A DNA stretch of 64,000 bases, taken from positions 1-64,000 of the forward strand of contig CANLIE010000012.1 of assembly GCA_947491225.1 (NCBI GenBank), read 5' to 3'. The stretch is from an uncultured Cellulophaga sp. (GTDB lineage Bacteria; Bacteroidota; Bacteroidia; Flavobacteriales; Flavobacteriaceae). Position numbers and translations under genes: made by a program. Below are positions 16,962-26,715 of the stretch, one piece after another (position 1 is the first letter of the stretch; each line of letters opens with the position of its first letter). The notes under the pieces are model-generated. The model saw nothing but the letters and a program-made list of their open reading frames with translations, made no database searches and was not told the DNA's origin.

Positions 16962-18320
16962 ATGAAAATTCATTTTATAGCTATTGGAGGAAGCGCAATG
17001 CACAATTTAGCACTAGCTTTAGAGCATAAAGGATATATAGTAACTGGTAGTGATGATGTTATTTTTGAACCTTCTAAAACTAGGTTAGCAGCAAAAGGAT
17101 TATTACCAGATACTTTTGGTTGGTTTACAGAGAAAATAACCCAAGATCTAGATGCAGTTATTTTGGGTATGCATGCAAAGCCAGACAATCCAGAATTGTT
17201 AAAAGCTCAGGAATTGGGGATTACAATTTATTCATACCCAGAGTTTCTATACGAACAAAGTAAGAACAAAACTAGGGTGGTTATTGGTGGTAGCCATGGT
17301 AAAACAACAATTACGTCTATGATTTTACACGTGCTTAATTACCACGGTAAAGAAGTAGATTTTATGGTTGGTGCACAGTTAGATGGCTTTGATAGAATGG
17401 TACACTTAACGGAAGAAAACGACTTTATTATTTTAGAGGGCGATGAGTATTTGTCTTCGCCAATAGATAGAAGACCAAAATTTCATTTGTATAAACCAAA
17501 TATAGCATTGTTAAGTGGTATTGCTTGGGATCATATTAACGTTTTTCCTACGTTTGAAAATTATGTAGAACAATTTAAAATATTTGTAGACAGCATAGTT
17601 AAAGGTGGTAGTATTACTTATAATAGTGAAGATGCAGAAGTGGTTAAGGTTGTAGAAGCATCTGAAAACCCAATACGTAAATTAGAATATAATACACCAG
17701 AATATACTATAGAAAACGGTGAAACTTTATTAGAAACACCAGAAGGGCCAATGCCAATAGAGGTTTTTGGTAAACACAATTTAAGTAATTTGGCTGGAGC
17801 AAAATGGATTTGTCAGAACATAGGTATTGATGAGGATAATTTTTATGAAGCTATTGCAACCTTTAAGGGAGCTTCTAAAAGATTAGAGAAAATTGCTCAG
17901 GGTAAAACTAGTGTAGCTTATAAAGATTTTGCGCACTCGCCAAGTAAAGTATCAGCAACTACAAAAGCGGTAAAAGAGCAGTACAATTCTAGAAAAGTAA
18001 TTGCTTGTTTGGAGTTACATACTTATAGTAGTCTAAATGCCAAATTTTTAAAAGAATACAAAGGTGCTTTAGATGCAGCAGATGAAGCCGTTGTTTTCTA
18101 TTCTCCAGATGCTGTAAAAATTAAACAATTAGATGAAGTTACTGAACAGCAAATAGCTGATGCTTTTGAGCGGAAAGATTTAATGATATATACCAATGCA
18201 GTTGCTTTCAAGGAATTTCTTTTTAATCAAAATTTTAACAATTCAGTATTGTTGTTGATGAGTTCTGGTAATTATGGAAGTCTAGACTTTAACAAACTTA
18301 AAGAAGTTGTAGAAGGTTAA
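16962..18320 (+). CDS. mpl: UDP-N-acetylmuramate:L-alanyl-gamma-D-glutamyl-meso-diaminopimelate ligase
   Basis: A 452-residue Mur-ligase-fold enzyme of cell-wall recycling. It attaches the recovered tripeptide L-Ala-gamma-D-Glu-mDAP to UDP-MurNAc with ATP in the cytoplasm. The N-terminus (MKIHFIAIGGSAMHNLALAL) and HAKPDNPEL are typical of Mpl as opposed to MurC. The ATP loop is GGSHGKTTIT at 109-118, the central domain has EGDEYLSSPIDRRPKF and the C-terminal domain YKDFAHSPSKV. Length matches the family. It stands alone, divergent from the alpha-2-macroglobulin gene. Confidence 0.93.
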   Translation: MKIHFIAIGGSAMHNLALALEHKGYIVTGSDDVIFEPSKTRLAAKGLLPDTFGWFTEKITQDLDAVILGMHAKPDNPELLKAQELGITIYSYPEFLYEQSKNKTRVVIGGSHGKTTITSMILHVLNYHGKEVDFMVGAQLDGFDRMVHLTEENDFIILEGDEYLSSPIDRRPKFHLYKPNIALLSGIAWDHINVFPTFENYVEQFKIFVDSIVKGGSITYNSEDAEVVKVVEASENPIRKLEYNTPEYTIENGETLLETPEGPMPIEVFGKHNLSNLAGAKWICQNIGIDEDNFYEAIATFKGASKRLEKIAQGKTSVAYKDFAHSPSKVSATTKAVKEQYNSRKVIACLELHTYSSLNAKFLKEYKGALDAADEAVVFYSPDAVKIKQLDEVTEQQIADAFERKDLMIYTNAVAFKEFLFNQNFNNSVLLLMSSGNYGSLDFNKLKEVVEG

Positions 18321-18390
18321 TTTTTTATTTCTTAAGTAAATACATCATAAAGTTTAGATATTTTCGTTTAAAAAATATCTAAACTTATAT

Positions 18391-20514
18391 ATGTATATTT
18401 CTCCTGTGAACCTTTTGGGATTAACTCTTGATGAATTAATGAACTTGGACAGCCAAGGTATAATTCGGTTAGAGAAAAGATTAAAAGTACAAAGGCTACA
18501 ATCTGGAGCTAATGCTTACAATCCTGAACAAGTGAGTAACATAGTAAAGCAACTATCTACCGAGGAACAAAAAAAGTCTATTTATTTTGTAGAAAGGCAT
18601 AGGTATTTAAAAGAGTTCATTACTACAGGAAATGATAGCGGAGAAAAGACATTTATTATAGATGCTACTACTTTAGTAAATACACCAAATATAAAAGAGT
18701 TTTTAGAGCCCTATTTTGAAGCTTATTTTATGAAAATGGTTAAAGTAGATTTTGCAGCAAAAAAGTACGATACCATTATAAAAGCTTTGTCTCATAAAGA
18801 GCTTTTTACTGACAGCCTTTTAACTACATATTACCGCTACATTAAGTCACAAGCAGATATAATTACAGAGAAAGTATCTATATCGGAAAATGGTGAGTTA
18901 ATAATGAAGTGTCCTGAGGTAGCTTATAAAACCTATATTTACTTATTAAATACTGTTTCTTTAGGGGTTATTTCAGAGTCAAATATGGACTATGTTAATG
19001 CTATGATAGACTATTATAATAGGACTAAAAACGCATACTCAGAATTTTCTGTTGTACAAAGAGCTTTTCGTAATTTTAAATTAATAGAAGTAGCTAGTAA
19101 AGAAACAAAAGACTTTTATGTTAAAGTTGCAAACCAAGTAGGGAATCTTCATTCTAGTTCAGAACAGCCAAGACCCTCAAGCCGTGAAATGGATAAGGGA
19201 TCTGGTTTTTCTTTTTCAGGCTTAAAAATAATAGGCCTTATTATTGGTGTTATTATTTTTTTAGCTAGAGTTGGTCGTATTTTTACTTCTTCTTCCTCAT
19301 CGTCTAACTACTCAACAGTTAGCTCTCCAAGTTATGATTTTCCAACTTTAGAGTTTTCTTATGAAGATGATAAAACAGCATTTTATTCAGATCTAATACA
19401 TAAAGCAGAGGCAGATAGTATTTCAGCAGAAAATAAAGTTATAATTAAATCAGGATTTACATCTTATTCGGGTTCTTTTAAAAGTAACAATCCAATTGCA
19501 AGCAACAATTTAATAAAGGTCTATAATAAAAGAACTAGGCCTTTTATACTTTTTAAGCATTATAACGGTATGGTGGGAGCTGACTATGCATCTTATAGTA
19601 GACCTAACGACACATTAAATATTATATATAAAGACTACATAAAAGAATTGGTTTTTTATATGGGTGATGATTTTGTAGGGTCTGAAGGAGTAAAAAGAAT
19701 TACTTCAGGATCGTCTACAAAGTTGAGTTCTGGCAAAAAGTATTTTAAAGATGTTAATGCAGATGAATTAGTTTTTTTGAAGAATAAGTATATAATAGAT
19801 AGTATAGGGTCTGCTCCTAAAATTATTGTTTATGATAATGATATTTCTTTTACAGATGTTTATTACCATATAGAACAACATAAGCTTCTTGAGCCAGAAA
19901 TAGAAATTGAAGAAGATGTGCAAGAAACGATGATTATGGATGCAGAACCAGAAAGTATTTATAATACAAATGAAAGTGCATACGAACCAAGCAGAAGTGT
20001 TTGGGAGAAGGATAAAAAACATTTTTTTACAACATTGTTTAGAGACACAGTAGATTTAAGTATTGATAAATGGAAACTAATAACCTTTGATACTGGTGAA
20101 AACCCTTACCCAGATTTGTTTAAAAACATAACAAATAGTACACTCAGTGGTTATGAGGTAGCAATAACTAATAAAAGTAATGAAGATTTATTTTTATTTA
20201 CCGCTAACTTTGGACTAGAACGAGATCAGGCAACATATATAAAAAGTAAAGACTCTGTTGTTGTGCGTCTACATCCTGAAGGTGATACGCTTTATTTTTA
20301 TATGGGAACCAACTTTTATAAATACAAAGGAATTTATGATACAGAAGATTTTAGCAAACCAAGAGGTCACTTTAAAACAACATCAAAAATTAGTAAAAGC
20401 TATTTTACTAAATTTTTCTTAATAGAAGACTTAGGTGTTAAACCACAAATAAATATTGATGATTTTGGAGTAACCTTTGTAGATATAGAGTATAAAGAAA
20501 AGAAAATTCAATAG
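18391..20514 (+). CDS. Uncharacterised one-pass membrane protein, 707 aa
   Basis: I do not recognise a family. Residues 1-255 form a helical, hydrophilic region (LTLDELMNLDSQGIIRLEKRL, RHRYLKEFIT). A serine-rich linker and one membrane segment follow at about 278-296 (LKIIGLIIGVIIFLARVG), then Ser/Thr-rich sequence and a long C-terminal region of 400 residues with beta-rich stretches. Two similar blocks near 435-510 and 620-700 share the pattern LYFYMG.../LVFYMG... followed by SYFTKFFLIEDLG/KYFKDVNADELV and a ...IDDFGVTFVDIEY/YDNDISFTDVYYHI ending. This suggests an internal duplication of an unnamed domain. It converges with the Hsp70-like operon and shares the terminator at 20532. Confidence 0.8.
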   Translation: MYISPVNLLGLTLDELMNLDSQGIIRLEKRLKVQRLQSGANAYNPEQVSNIVKQLSTEEQKKSIYFVERHRYLKEFITTGNDSGEKTFIIDATTLVNTPNIKEFLEPYFEAYFMKMVKVDFAAKKYDTIIKALSHKELFTDSLLTTYYRYIKSQADIITEKVSISENGELIMKCPEVAYKTYIYLLNTVSLGVISESNMDYVNAMIDYYNRTKNAYSEFSVVQRAFRNFKLIEVASKETKDFYVKVANQVGNLHSSSEQPRPSSREMDKGSGFSFSGLKIIGLIIGVIIFLARVGRIFTSSSSSSNYSTVSSPSYDFPTLEFSYEDDKTAFYSDLIHKAEADSISAENKVIIKSGFTSYSGSFKSNNPIASNNLIKVYNKRTRPFILFKHYNGMVGADYASYSRPNDTLNIIYKDYIKELVFYMGDDFVGSEGVKRITSGSSTKLSSGKKYFKDVNADELVFLKNKYIIDSIGSAPKIIVYDNDISFTDVYYHIEQHKLLEPEIEIEEDVQETMIMDAEPESIYNTNESAYEPSRSVWEKDKKHFFTTLFRDTVDLSIDKWKLITFDTGENPYPDLFKNITNSTLSGYEVAITNKSNEDLFLFTANFGLERDQATYIKSKDSVVVRLHPEGDTLYFYMGTNFYKYKGIYDTEDFSKPRGHFKTTSKISKSYFTKFFLIEDLGVKPQINIDDFGVTFVDIEYKEKKIQ

Positions 20515-20531
20515 TATTAATTTTAGCAACA

Positions 20532-20565
20532 AAAAAAGCGACTAAATTTATTTAGTCGCTTTTTT
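20532..20565. terminator. Bidirectional intrinsic terminator
   Basis: A ten-base stem, GCGACTAAAT (20538-20547) with ATTTAGTCGC (20550-20559), has a two-base loop on paper, flanked by six A on the left and six T on the right. It would stop transcription from both the 707-residue gene and the convergent Hsp70-like gene. Confidence 0.9.
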
Positions 20566-20585
20566 GCTTTGTACTATTATCAAGA

Positions 20586-23078
20586 TTAACTTAGACCAGT
20601 CTTGTCCTGATTGCCAAAAGATGTTTTTGGTTTCTCATTAGGTAGCATATTAGCAAGCTGGTAAACAATTTGTTTTACTACATTGTATTGTCTGTTTTCT
20701 AAAGCCTTATCGCCTTCAGCAATTAACATAGCAGCTTTATTCTGATCCGGATAGTTATCTAATGTTTTGTAGTGTATATAAAGACCAATAAAGTTTGTGT
20801 CATCAGCAGTAAACATAGCATTTCTAATTGCGTTTAATTCTTCAATTTTAGAACGTATTAAATATTTGTTACCAGAGTTTATAAAAGCTTTTTCTTTAGC
20901 AATAATCTTATTAAATTGATCTTGGTAGTATTCGCTATTTGTAGTACTTAAATGATGTTTTACAGCTAGTACTTCAGATTTGTATTCAGATATATCATTA
21001 TCTAAATCTTTATGTCTAGTAAGTAAATCATATTGTTGTATTAAGCTTCTTTTTTGATTGTCTATTTTAAATTTAGCATCTGTAACGTCATCATCTACTA
21101 AAAGACTAAGCTCTATTTGCAATTCTATTAAAGCGTGTTCTATGGTTTTAAATTTTTGAAGCAGCTCGTAATTATCTGTATTGTCTTTTTTTGCAAGTTC
21201 TCGTTCTATTTTATTGGTAACCACTCTTATTTCGTTTTCCATTTTAGAGCTGCTAATATATCTTTCTGTGGGTTTAAAAGTGTTGCTAAATTCTTGGTCA
21301 CAACTACTTAAAAATACATCTACAGCTATATCTCTAGATTCAGAAACTGAAATATTTAATTCTATATCTGTACCTTTTATTAGATCTTGTTCTAATTCTT
21401 TTCCAGAAATTTCTATGTAGCCAATAGATAGGCCAGAACTTGGTAGTCCGTTACCATCGCCTTCTACAATATTAATCTGCAACTTATCATCACTACCTAA
21501 GAGAATAGTTTTAGAGGCCGATTTGTACAATGTTTTTTTAAGAGGTAAAACTGTATTTTTATTAAAGATAGATTCTAATCTTGTTACATTGTATTGTACA
21601 TCATCTATTTCTAAACAAATATCATTAGGTAGCAATTGACCTTGAATATTATATTTTCCTTGATTAATGTGTATTGTATCGTTTGTGTAAATTATAGTTT
21701 GATTGTTATCAAATATTTTTAAACTAAATGTATTTACTTGTCCTTGTAGTAAATCTACAAAAATGTTAATTCCATTTTCTATAGCAACAAGGCCGGTGTC
21801 AAAACCACCATCTTTTCTGGTAATTCTGTAATAACCGTTTATGTTTTTATTAATAGCAACTGCAATTAACTCTTCTAAATCTTTGGTGTTTTTTTCATAA
21901 ATTAAATCGACTAAAATTTCTGCGTTAGCTGATTTTTCTGCCTTGATTAAATTATTTTCTTCTTCTAAAGATTTAAGATTAGATAATTTAGAACCTGCGT
22001 AATAAGCAGCACCAATACCAACAGCTGCTGTAGGGTCTACACTTGTATCTATAGGTATTGCCAAGTTTTTTTCTACTTGCTCTCTAACATAAGGTATAAG
22101 TGTGCTGCCACCAACCATTATAATTTTTTCTATATCTGCACTTGTAAGATTGTTAGAGTCAAGTATTTTTTTAGAGAAGTTAATAGTATGCTCTACTAAG
22201 GGAGCAAGTAAATTATTAAAATCTGCTCTGGTAATTTCAATACTTGTGTAAATATCTTTTTCTGCGTAGTCTATATCTATTTCTGTAGCATCAAACCTAG
22301 AGAGTTCTTTTTTAGCTTCTTCGGCTCTAAATAAAAGCTCAAAGTATAATTTCTGTAACGGATTATTGGGTTCTTTAAACTGGTCCCAAAGTTTAGTCTC
22401 GTTTAAGATTGGCTCTAATTTAGGAATTAAGAGTTTTTCTATAATTAGATTGTCTATGTCCATACCACCTAAAAAATTGTCGCCCTCGTTATCTAAGACG
22501 TTCATTTCTCTTTCGTTTATTTGTAGTAGAGCAACATCAAAAGTACCGCCACCAAAGTCATAAATAAGCCACTTTTTAGTTTCGTTTAACTCAAGATTAT
22601 TTTTATTAGCAAAAGCTAAACTGGCTGCAATTGGCTCTTGTAAAAGATATACTTCTTTAAATCCCGCTTCTTGGCCAGCTGTTTTTGTAGCGTTAGATTG
22701 TACAGTATCAAAAGAAGAAGGTATTGTTATTACAGCTTCCTCTAGCTTTTCACCTGTATGTATAAAGTTTTTAAGTTCTTTTAGCACATAGGCGCTAAGT
22801 TCTACTGGAGACACATATCTATCAATATTTTTAGCAAAGTAACGATCTGTAGTGCCCATTTTTCTTTTAAAAGAGGTAAAAACATTTAAGGGGTCTTTTT
22901 CTAGTAAATCTCTAGCCTTTTCACCTACTAATATTCTATTACCTCTAAATGCAACAGCAGATGCTAGTGTTTGCTTTTGTCCTATTGGATTTTTAAAAAC
23001 TTCGTGTACTCCATTTTCATATTTTGCGATTAAACTGTTTGTGGTTCCTAAATCTATACCAAAATTAACTGTCTTCAT
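20586..23078 (-). CDS. Hsp70-family (DnaK-like) protein, 830 aa
   Basis: The first 370 residues are an actin/Hsp70 nucleotide-binding domain: GIDLGTTNSLIAKY at 7-20, LLQEPIAASLAFA, YDFGGGTFDVALL and IIMVGGSTLIPYVREQV. It is longer than DnaK (about 640), and the C-terminal 450 residues differ: a beta-rich part (KDGGFDTGLVAIENG), then a second one (YNIQGQLLPNDICLEIDD), and finally a helical tail without an EEVD-like end. It is thus a specialised Hsp70 homologue rather than the housekeeping DnaK. It follows the GrpE-like gene by 6 bases on the same strand, so the two are probably one operon. Client and role are unknown. Confidence 0.85.
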   Translation of the reverse strand: MKTVNFGIDLGTTNSLIAKYENGVHEVFKNPIGQKQTLASAVAFRGNRILVGEKARDLLEKDPLNVFTSFKRKMGTTDRYFAKNIDRYVSPVELSAYVLKELKNFIHTGEKLEEAVITIPSSFDTVQSNATKTAGQEAGFKEVYLLQEPIAASLAFANKNNLELNETKKWLIYDFGGGTFDVALLQINEREMNVLDNEGDNFLGGMDIDNLIIEKLLIPKLEPILNETKLWDQFKEPNNPLQKLYFELLFRAEEAKKELSRFDATEIDIDYAEKDIYTSIEITRADFNNLLAPLVEHTINFSKKILDSNNLTSADIEKIIMVGGSTLIPYVREQVEKNLAIPIDTSVDPTAAVGIGAAYYAGSKLSNLKSLEEENNLIKAEKSANAEILVDLIYEKNTKDLEELIAVAINKNINGYYRITRKDGGFDTGLVAIENGINIFVDLLQGQVNTFSLKIFDNNQTIIYTNDTIHINQGKYNIQGQLLPNDICLEIDDVQYNVTRLESIFNKNTVLPLKKTLYKSASKTILLGSDDKLQINIVEGDGNGLPSSGLSIGYIEISGKELEQDLIKGTDIELNISVSESRDIAVDVFLSSCDQEFSNTFKPTERYISSSKMENEIRVVTNKIERELAKKDNTDNYELLQKFKTIEHALIELQIELSLLVDDDVTDAKFKIDNQKRSLIQQYDLLTRHKDLDNDISEYKSEVLAVKHHLSTTNSEYYQDQFNKIIAKEKAFINSGNKYLIRSKIEELNAIRNAMFTADDTNFIGLYIHYKTLDNYPDQNKAAMLIAEGDKALENRQYNVVKQIVYQLANMLPNEKPKTSFGNQDKTGLS

Positions 23079-23084
23079 ATTATC

Positions 23085-23378
23085 TTATTCTACTATTGCT
23101 ACGCCTTTTTGTATAATTATGACTTCATCTCCTTCTTTCTTATAAATTATAGGCTTTAAAACTTTTGTGATTTTAGATTTAGATTCTAAATTATTCATTA
23201 AAGTAGCATCAATATCTGTTCTTAATTCGGAGAATTTTTCACCTATTGGGTTTTTAATAAAAAAACCTTGTTCTTCAATTTCAAAAAATAAACGCTTCAA
23301 ATTCCTATCAAATAAGGTAATCTTGTTTTTAATACTTTTTTGTTCAATTTCATAAAGTTGGTTAAGAATTTCCTTCAT
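23085..23378 (-). CDS. Small GrpE-like protein, candidate partner of the Hsp70 homologue
   Basis: A 97-residue protein with a helical first half (MKEILNQLYEIEQKSIKNK) and a beta-rich end (VLKPIIYKKEGDEVIIIQKGVAIVE). The order of long helix then small beta domain, and the phrase V.KPxxY...G.xVIIIQKG, recall the C-terminal half of GrpE, the nucleotide-exchange factor of Hsp70. The likeness is distant and could be chance. Its place immediately before an Hsp70 gene, with 6 bases between them, is the stronger argument. It would act in the cytoplasm. Confidence 0.5.
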   Translation of the reverse strand: MKEILNQLYEIEQKSIKNKITLFDRNLKRLFFEIEEQGFFIKNPIGEKFSELRTDIDATLMNNLESKSKITKVLKPIIYKKEGDEVIIIQKGVAIVE

Positions 23379-23452
23379 TTTAAAAGCTGTTTATAGATGT
23401 AACGTTTTTAAGATGAAATACGTATGTTCGTAAAGATTATTATCTTTAACAA

Positions 23453-24151
23453 ATGCAAAATACTCTAAATTCTTTTTCAATTAAAAATTGGGCAGATGAT
23501 GATAAACCTAGGGAGAAGATGGTGCAAAAGGGAAAATCTGTATTATCTGATGCAGAATTGATAGCCATACTTATTGGATCTGGTAGTAAAAATGAAAGCG
23601 CTGTAGAACTTTCTAAGCGTATATTGGCTTCTGTTGGTAATAATTTAAATGAATTGGGAAAAATTTCTATAAAACAATTAATGCAGTTTAAAGGAATTGG
23701 AGAGGCCAAGGCAGTATCTATTGCTGCGGCATTAGAAATTGGAAGACGTAGAAGGGGAGAAGATGCTCAGAAGATATCTAGAATAACAAGTAGTAAAGAT
23801 GTGTTTGAGTTATTGCATCCTAATATTGGAGAGTTGCCCCATGAAGAATTTTGGATTATTTACCTTAATAACTCCAATAAAGTAATGCATATTGCTCAAC
23901 TAAGTAAAGGTGGTATAACAGGTACATTGGTAGATGTGCGTTTGGTAATGAAACAAGCACTAGAAATAGGATCTGTTGGTATTATTTTAGCTCATAATCA
24001 TCCGTCAGGAGGATTAAAACCTAGTATTGCAGATAAACAAATTACCCAAAAACTAAAAAATGCTGCAGAAGTTCTTGATATTAAAGTGTTGGATCATATT
24101 ATCATAGCTCAAAGAGAATATTATAGTTTTGCAGATGATAATATCATATAA
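23453..24151 (+). CDS. radC: DNA repair protein RadC (JAB/MPN domain)
   Basis: A 232-residue protein with an N-terminal helix-hairpin-helix-like part (LMQFKGIGEAKAVSIAAALEI, 76-96) and a C-terminal JAB/MPN metalloprotease-like domain. The metal-binding motif is H181-N-H183-PSG...D194 (AHNHPSGGLKPSIADKQI), with the supporting Glu near 131. Length matches the family. The name comes from early repair studies; the biochemical role is still unclear. It is divergent from the GrpE-like gene across 74 bases and is followed after 9 bases by the deacetylase-like gene. Confidence 0.92.
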   Translation: MQNTLNSFSIKNWADDDKPREKMVQKGKSVLSDAELIAILIGSGSKNESAVELSKRILASVGNNLNELGKISIKQLMQFKGIGEAKAVSIAAALEIGRRRRGEDAQKISRITSSKDVFELLHPNIGELPHEEFWIIYLNNSNKVMHIAQLSKGGITGTLVDVRLVMKQALEIGSVGIILAHNHPSGGLKPSIADKQITQKLKNAAEVLDIKVLDHIIIAQREYYSFADDNII

Positions 24152-24160
24152 TTTAAATTA

Positions 24161-25456
24161 ATGTTGTTAATATACACCCATAAAATCACTCCTCGTTTTA
24201 CGTATGTAATGAGACACGTTTTTGAGAATATTTTGGGTGTAGATGTATCTTTTACAACCACGATAGAAGATTTTATAAAACATTCTGGAGCCAAGATAAC
24301 CTATGGTAAACAACCGTTACAGAACGAGTTTTTTATTAGAAGTAATGATTTGTTGTATAAACAAGGTATAAATAATCTTGAAATTAATATAGGTAATTGG
24401 GAAGGAACTCCTTGTTTTTTTGCAACAGAAGAACGTAGTAATATTCCTTTTGATGTTTTTGCGGCAAGCTTTTATCTTATATCCAGATATGAAGAGTACT
24501 TACCTCATATAAAAGATGAACACGGTCGTTATCCGTTTAAAGAAAGTATTGCATATCGTAATAATTTTATAGAGCAACCAGTAATAGATATATGGATGCA
24601 CAAAGTTTTAGATGCATTGCTAAAACATTTTCCAGATTTACAGTATAAAAAGAAAAAGTATAAGTATACGTCTATCATAGATGTAGCAACTTCACACTGT
24701 TATGCACATAGAGGCTTGGTAAGAAGCTTTGGCGGGTTTTTATATGACTTAGGTAGATTTAAATTCAAACGAATTTTTCAAAGAGTATCCGTATGGATTA
24801 ACCCCCAAAACGACCCTTATGATAATTTTGATTATTTAATAAGTCTGCATAAAAAACATAAAATTAAGAGTATGTTTTTTTTTCAGTTTGCAGACTATTC
24901 TACTTTTGACAAAAACGTATCTACAAGTAATAATAAGTTTAGATATTTAATTAAATCTGTAGCAGATTATAGTGTAGTGTCTCTATCAGCTTCATATAGT
25001 TCTTTTTCAAACCTAGAGGTTTTAAAAGAAGAGAAAATGAAATTAGCCTCTTTAATTAACAGGTCAATTAAGTATGTGCGCTTTAGGTATAATAGAATAG
25101 AGATTCCTACAACGTATAGAAACTTGGTAGATGCAGATTTTAGGGAAGATTTTACAATGGGGTATACACACCAAATTGGGTATAGGGCAGGTACTTGCAC
25201 TCCGTTTTTCTTTTATGACATACACCTTGAGTCTCAACAACCAATTAGAGTACACCCTTTTACAATGCACAATTATGCATTAAATCATTTAAAAAATGAA
25301 GAAGAAATATTGAGAAAGATGGATTTACTATATCGACAATTAAAATATGTTGAAGGAAATTTTGTTGGTATTTTTTCTAATGAATTATTAGGAGGAACTG
25401 GTAATATTAATTGGATAAATGTTTATGAAACTATTATAAAAAGATATAATGTATAA
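24161..25456 (+). CDS. Polysaccharide-deacetylase-like protein (DUF7033-type N-terminus)
   Basis: A 431-residue cytoplasmic-looking protein without a signal peptide. The N-terminal half (MLLIYTHKITPRFTYVMRHVF, FDVFAASFYLISRYEEY) matches a recurrent Bacteroidota family annotated as polysaccharide deacetylase. The C-terminal half has the fold pattern of a NodB-like barrel (TMGYTHQIGYRAGTCTPFFFYDI), but I cannot point to a complete D-H-H metal triad. Activity is therefore uncertain. It starts 9 bases after radC and overlaps the following HAD gene by 8 bases, so the three are probably co-transcribed. Confidence 0.7.
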   Translation: MLLIYTHKITPRFTYVMRHVFENILGVDVSFTTTIEDFIKHSGAKITYGKQPLQNEFFIRSNDLLYKQGINNLEINIGNWEGTPCFFATEERSNIPFDVFAASFYLISRYEEYLPHIKDEHGRYPFKESIAYRNNFIEQPVIDIWMHKVLDALLKHFPDLQYKKKKYKYTSIIDVATSHCYAHRGLVRSFGGFLYDLGRFKFKRIFQRVSVWINPQNDPYDNFDYLISLHKKHKIKSMFFFQFADYSTFDKNVSTSNNKFRYLIKSVADYSVVSLSASYSSFSNLEVLKEEKMKLASLINRSIKYVRFRYNRIEIPTTYRNLVDADFREDFTMGYTHQIGYRAGTCTPFFFYDIHLESQQPIRVHPFTMHNYALNHLKNEEEILRKMDLLYRQLKYVEGNFVGIFSNELLGGTGNINWINVYETIIKRYNV

Positions 25457-26138
25457 AGAAGTAGTTACTGATGTTTTCTTTGATTTAGATCATACGCTCT
25501 GGGATTTTGAAAAAAATTCTGCACTAACATTCCAAAAAATATTATCAGAGAATAGTGTAGATATAGATATAAAAGAGTTTTTAAAGGTATATGTTCCAAT
25601 AAATTTTCAATATTGGAAAATGTTTAGAGAAGAAAAAATTTCAAAGGAAAATTTGAGATACCAACGATTAAAAACAACATTTAATAAGTTAGAATACAAT
25701 GCTTCTGATAATATTATTAATTTATTGTCTTCAGAATATATAAATAATTTGTCTTTATTCAACAATTTGTTTCCTTGCGCATTGGAAATCTTAGAGTATT
25801 TAAAACCTAATTATAAATTACATATAATTACCAATGGTTTTCATGATGTTCAAGAAAGAAAATTAAGGAACTCCAATATTGATGGTTATTTTAATGTTAT
25901 AGTAAATTCTGAAATAGCAGGAGTTAAAAAACCAAATCCTTATATTTTTGAATTGGCTTTAAAAAAAGCAAATACTACTGCCAATAAATCCATTATGATA
26001 GGGGATAGTTTAGAAGCAGATATTTTAGGAGCTAAAGCCTCAGGGCTATATACTCTGCATTTTAATACACATCAGGAAGAATTGCATAATCACTGTAGTA
26101 TAATTCATAGTTTAGATGAAATAAAAAAGTATTTGTAG
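25449..26138 (+). CDS. HAD-family YjjG-like pyrimidine nucleotidase
   Basis: A 229-residue soluble HAD-superfamily phosphatase. Motif I is FFDLDHTLWDF (nucleophile and acid Asp near 10 and 12), motif II is IITNGFHDV, motif III includes the Lys in GVKKPNPYIFELAL and motif IV is MIGDSLEADILGAKASG. The cap and length match the YjjG group, which removes phosphate from non-canonical pyrimidine nucleotides. Substrate preference is inferred from family likeness only. The start overlaps the previous gene by 8 bases, implying translational coupling. Confidence 0.85.
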   Translation: MYKEVVTDVFFDLDHTLWDFEKNSALTFQKILSENSVDIDIKEFLKVYVPINFQYWKMFREEKISKENLRYQRLKTTFNKLEYNASDNIINLLSSEYINNLSLFNNLFPCALEILEYLKPNYKLHIITNGFHDVQERKLRNSNIDGYFNVIVNSEIAGVKKPNPYIFELALKKANTTANKSIMIGDSLEADILGAKASGLYTLHFNTHQEELHNHCSIIHSLDEIKKYL

Positions 26139-26169
26139 AGTTATTAAATAGTAAAACAAATATTTTTAA

Positions 26170-26715
26170 ATGAAGATATCTCACTATTTCTTTAGTGTAT
26201 TATTTGTATTATTTACGTTAATGTCTTGTATAGAAGAGCAAGATTTTAATCAAACAGATAATATAATAATAACACCTACCGTAGAAGCTAGTATTTTTTA
26301 TTTTGAAACTACAGAGCAACTTATAAATGACAGTCCAAATGCTTTATATACTAGAGATTTTAATTTTGATGCTTTTAAGGATGATTATTTTTCAGATAAG
26401 GTAATAGAAGGCTCCATAACATACCAATTAGAAAATACAACGAGTAAGCCAGTTTCTGTAACTATAGAATTATTGGATGATGATGGTAATGTATTGGATA
26501 CAACAATTTTAAACATTGAATCTGAAGCGAGTAATACCACAGATGAAGAAATTTTTTATGGAGGAACAAGTACTAGATCATTAGATATTATAAGAAATAC
26601 ATCAGCCATAAGGTTAAGTGCAGTAAATTTAGGAGACAATTCCAGTATTTCAACTCAACCAAATCCTAAACTTATTTTTAGATCCAGTGCTAAATTTAAA
26701 ATGAGGATACGATGA
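26170..26715 (+). CDS. Hypothetical lipoprotein, 181 aa
   Basis: The start MKISHYFFSVLFVLFTLMSCIEE is a lipoprotein signal with the lipid-carrying Cys at 20. The mature part is small, beta-rich and acidic (VEASIFYFETTEQLI, SKPVSVTIELLDDDGNVLDT), compatible with a periplasmic domain anchored to a membrane. I do not recognise a family. Its stop overlaps the start of the next gene (26712), so it is probably a partner of that outer-membrane protein. Confidence 0.7.
   Translation: MKISHYFFSVLFVLFTLMSCIEEQDFNQTDNIIITPTVEASIFYFETTEQLINDSPNALYTRDFNFDAFKDDYFSDKVIEGSITYQLENTTSKPVSVTIELLDDDGNVLDTTILNIESEASNTTDEEIFYGGTSTRSLDIIRNTSAIRLSAVNLGDNSSISTQPNPKLIFRSSAKFKMRIR

Noticed and set aside
19768-20022. 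Minus-strand frame rich in Phe, Ile and Trp
   Set aside because: Antisense to the 707-residue protein; the hydrophobic look arises from reverse-complemented Glu/Asn/Lys codons.
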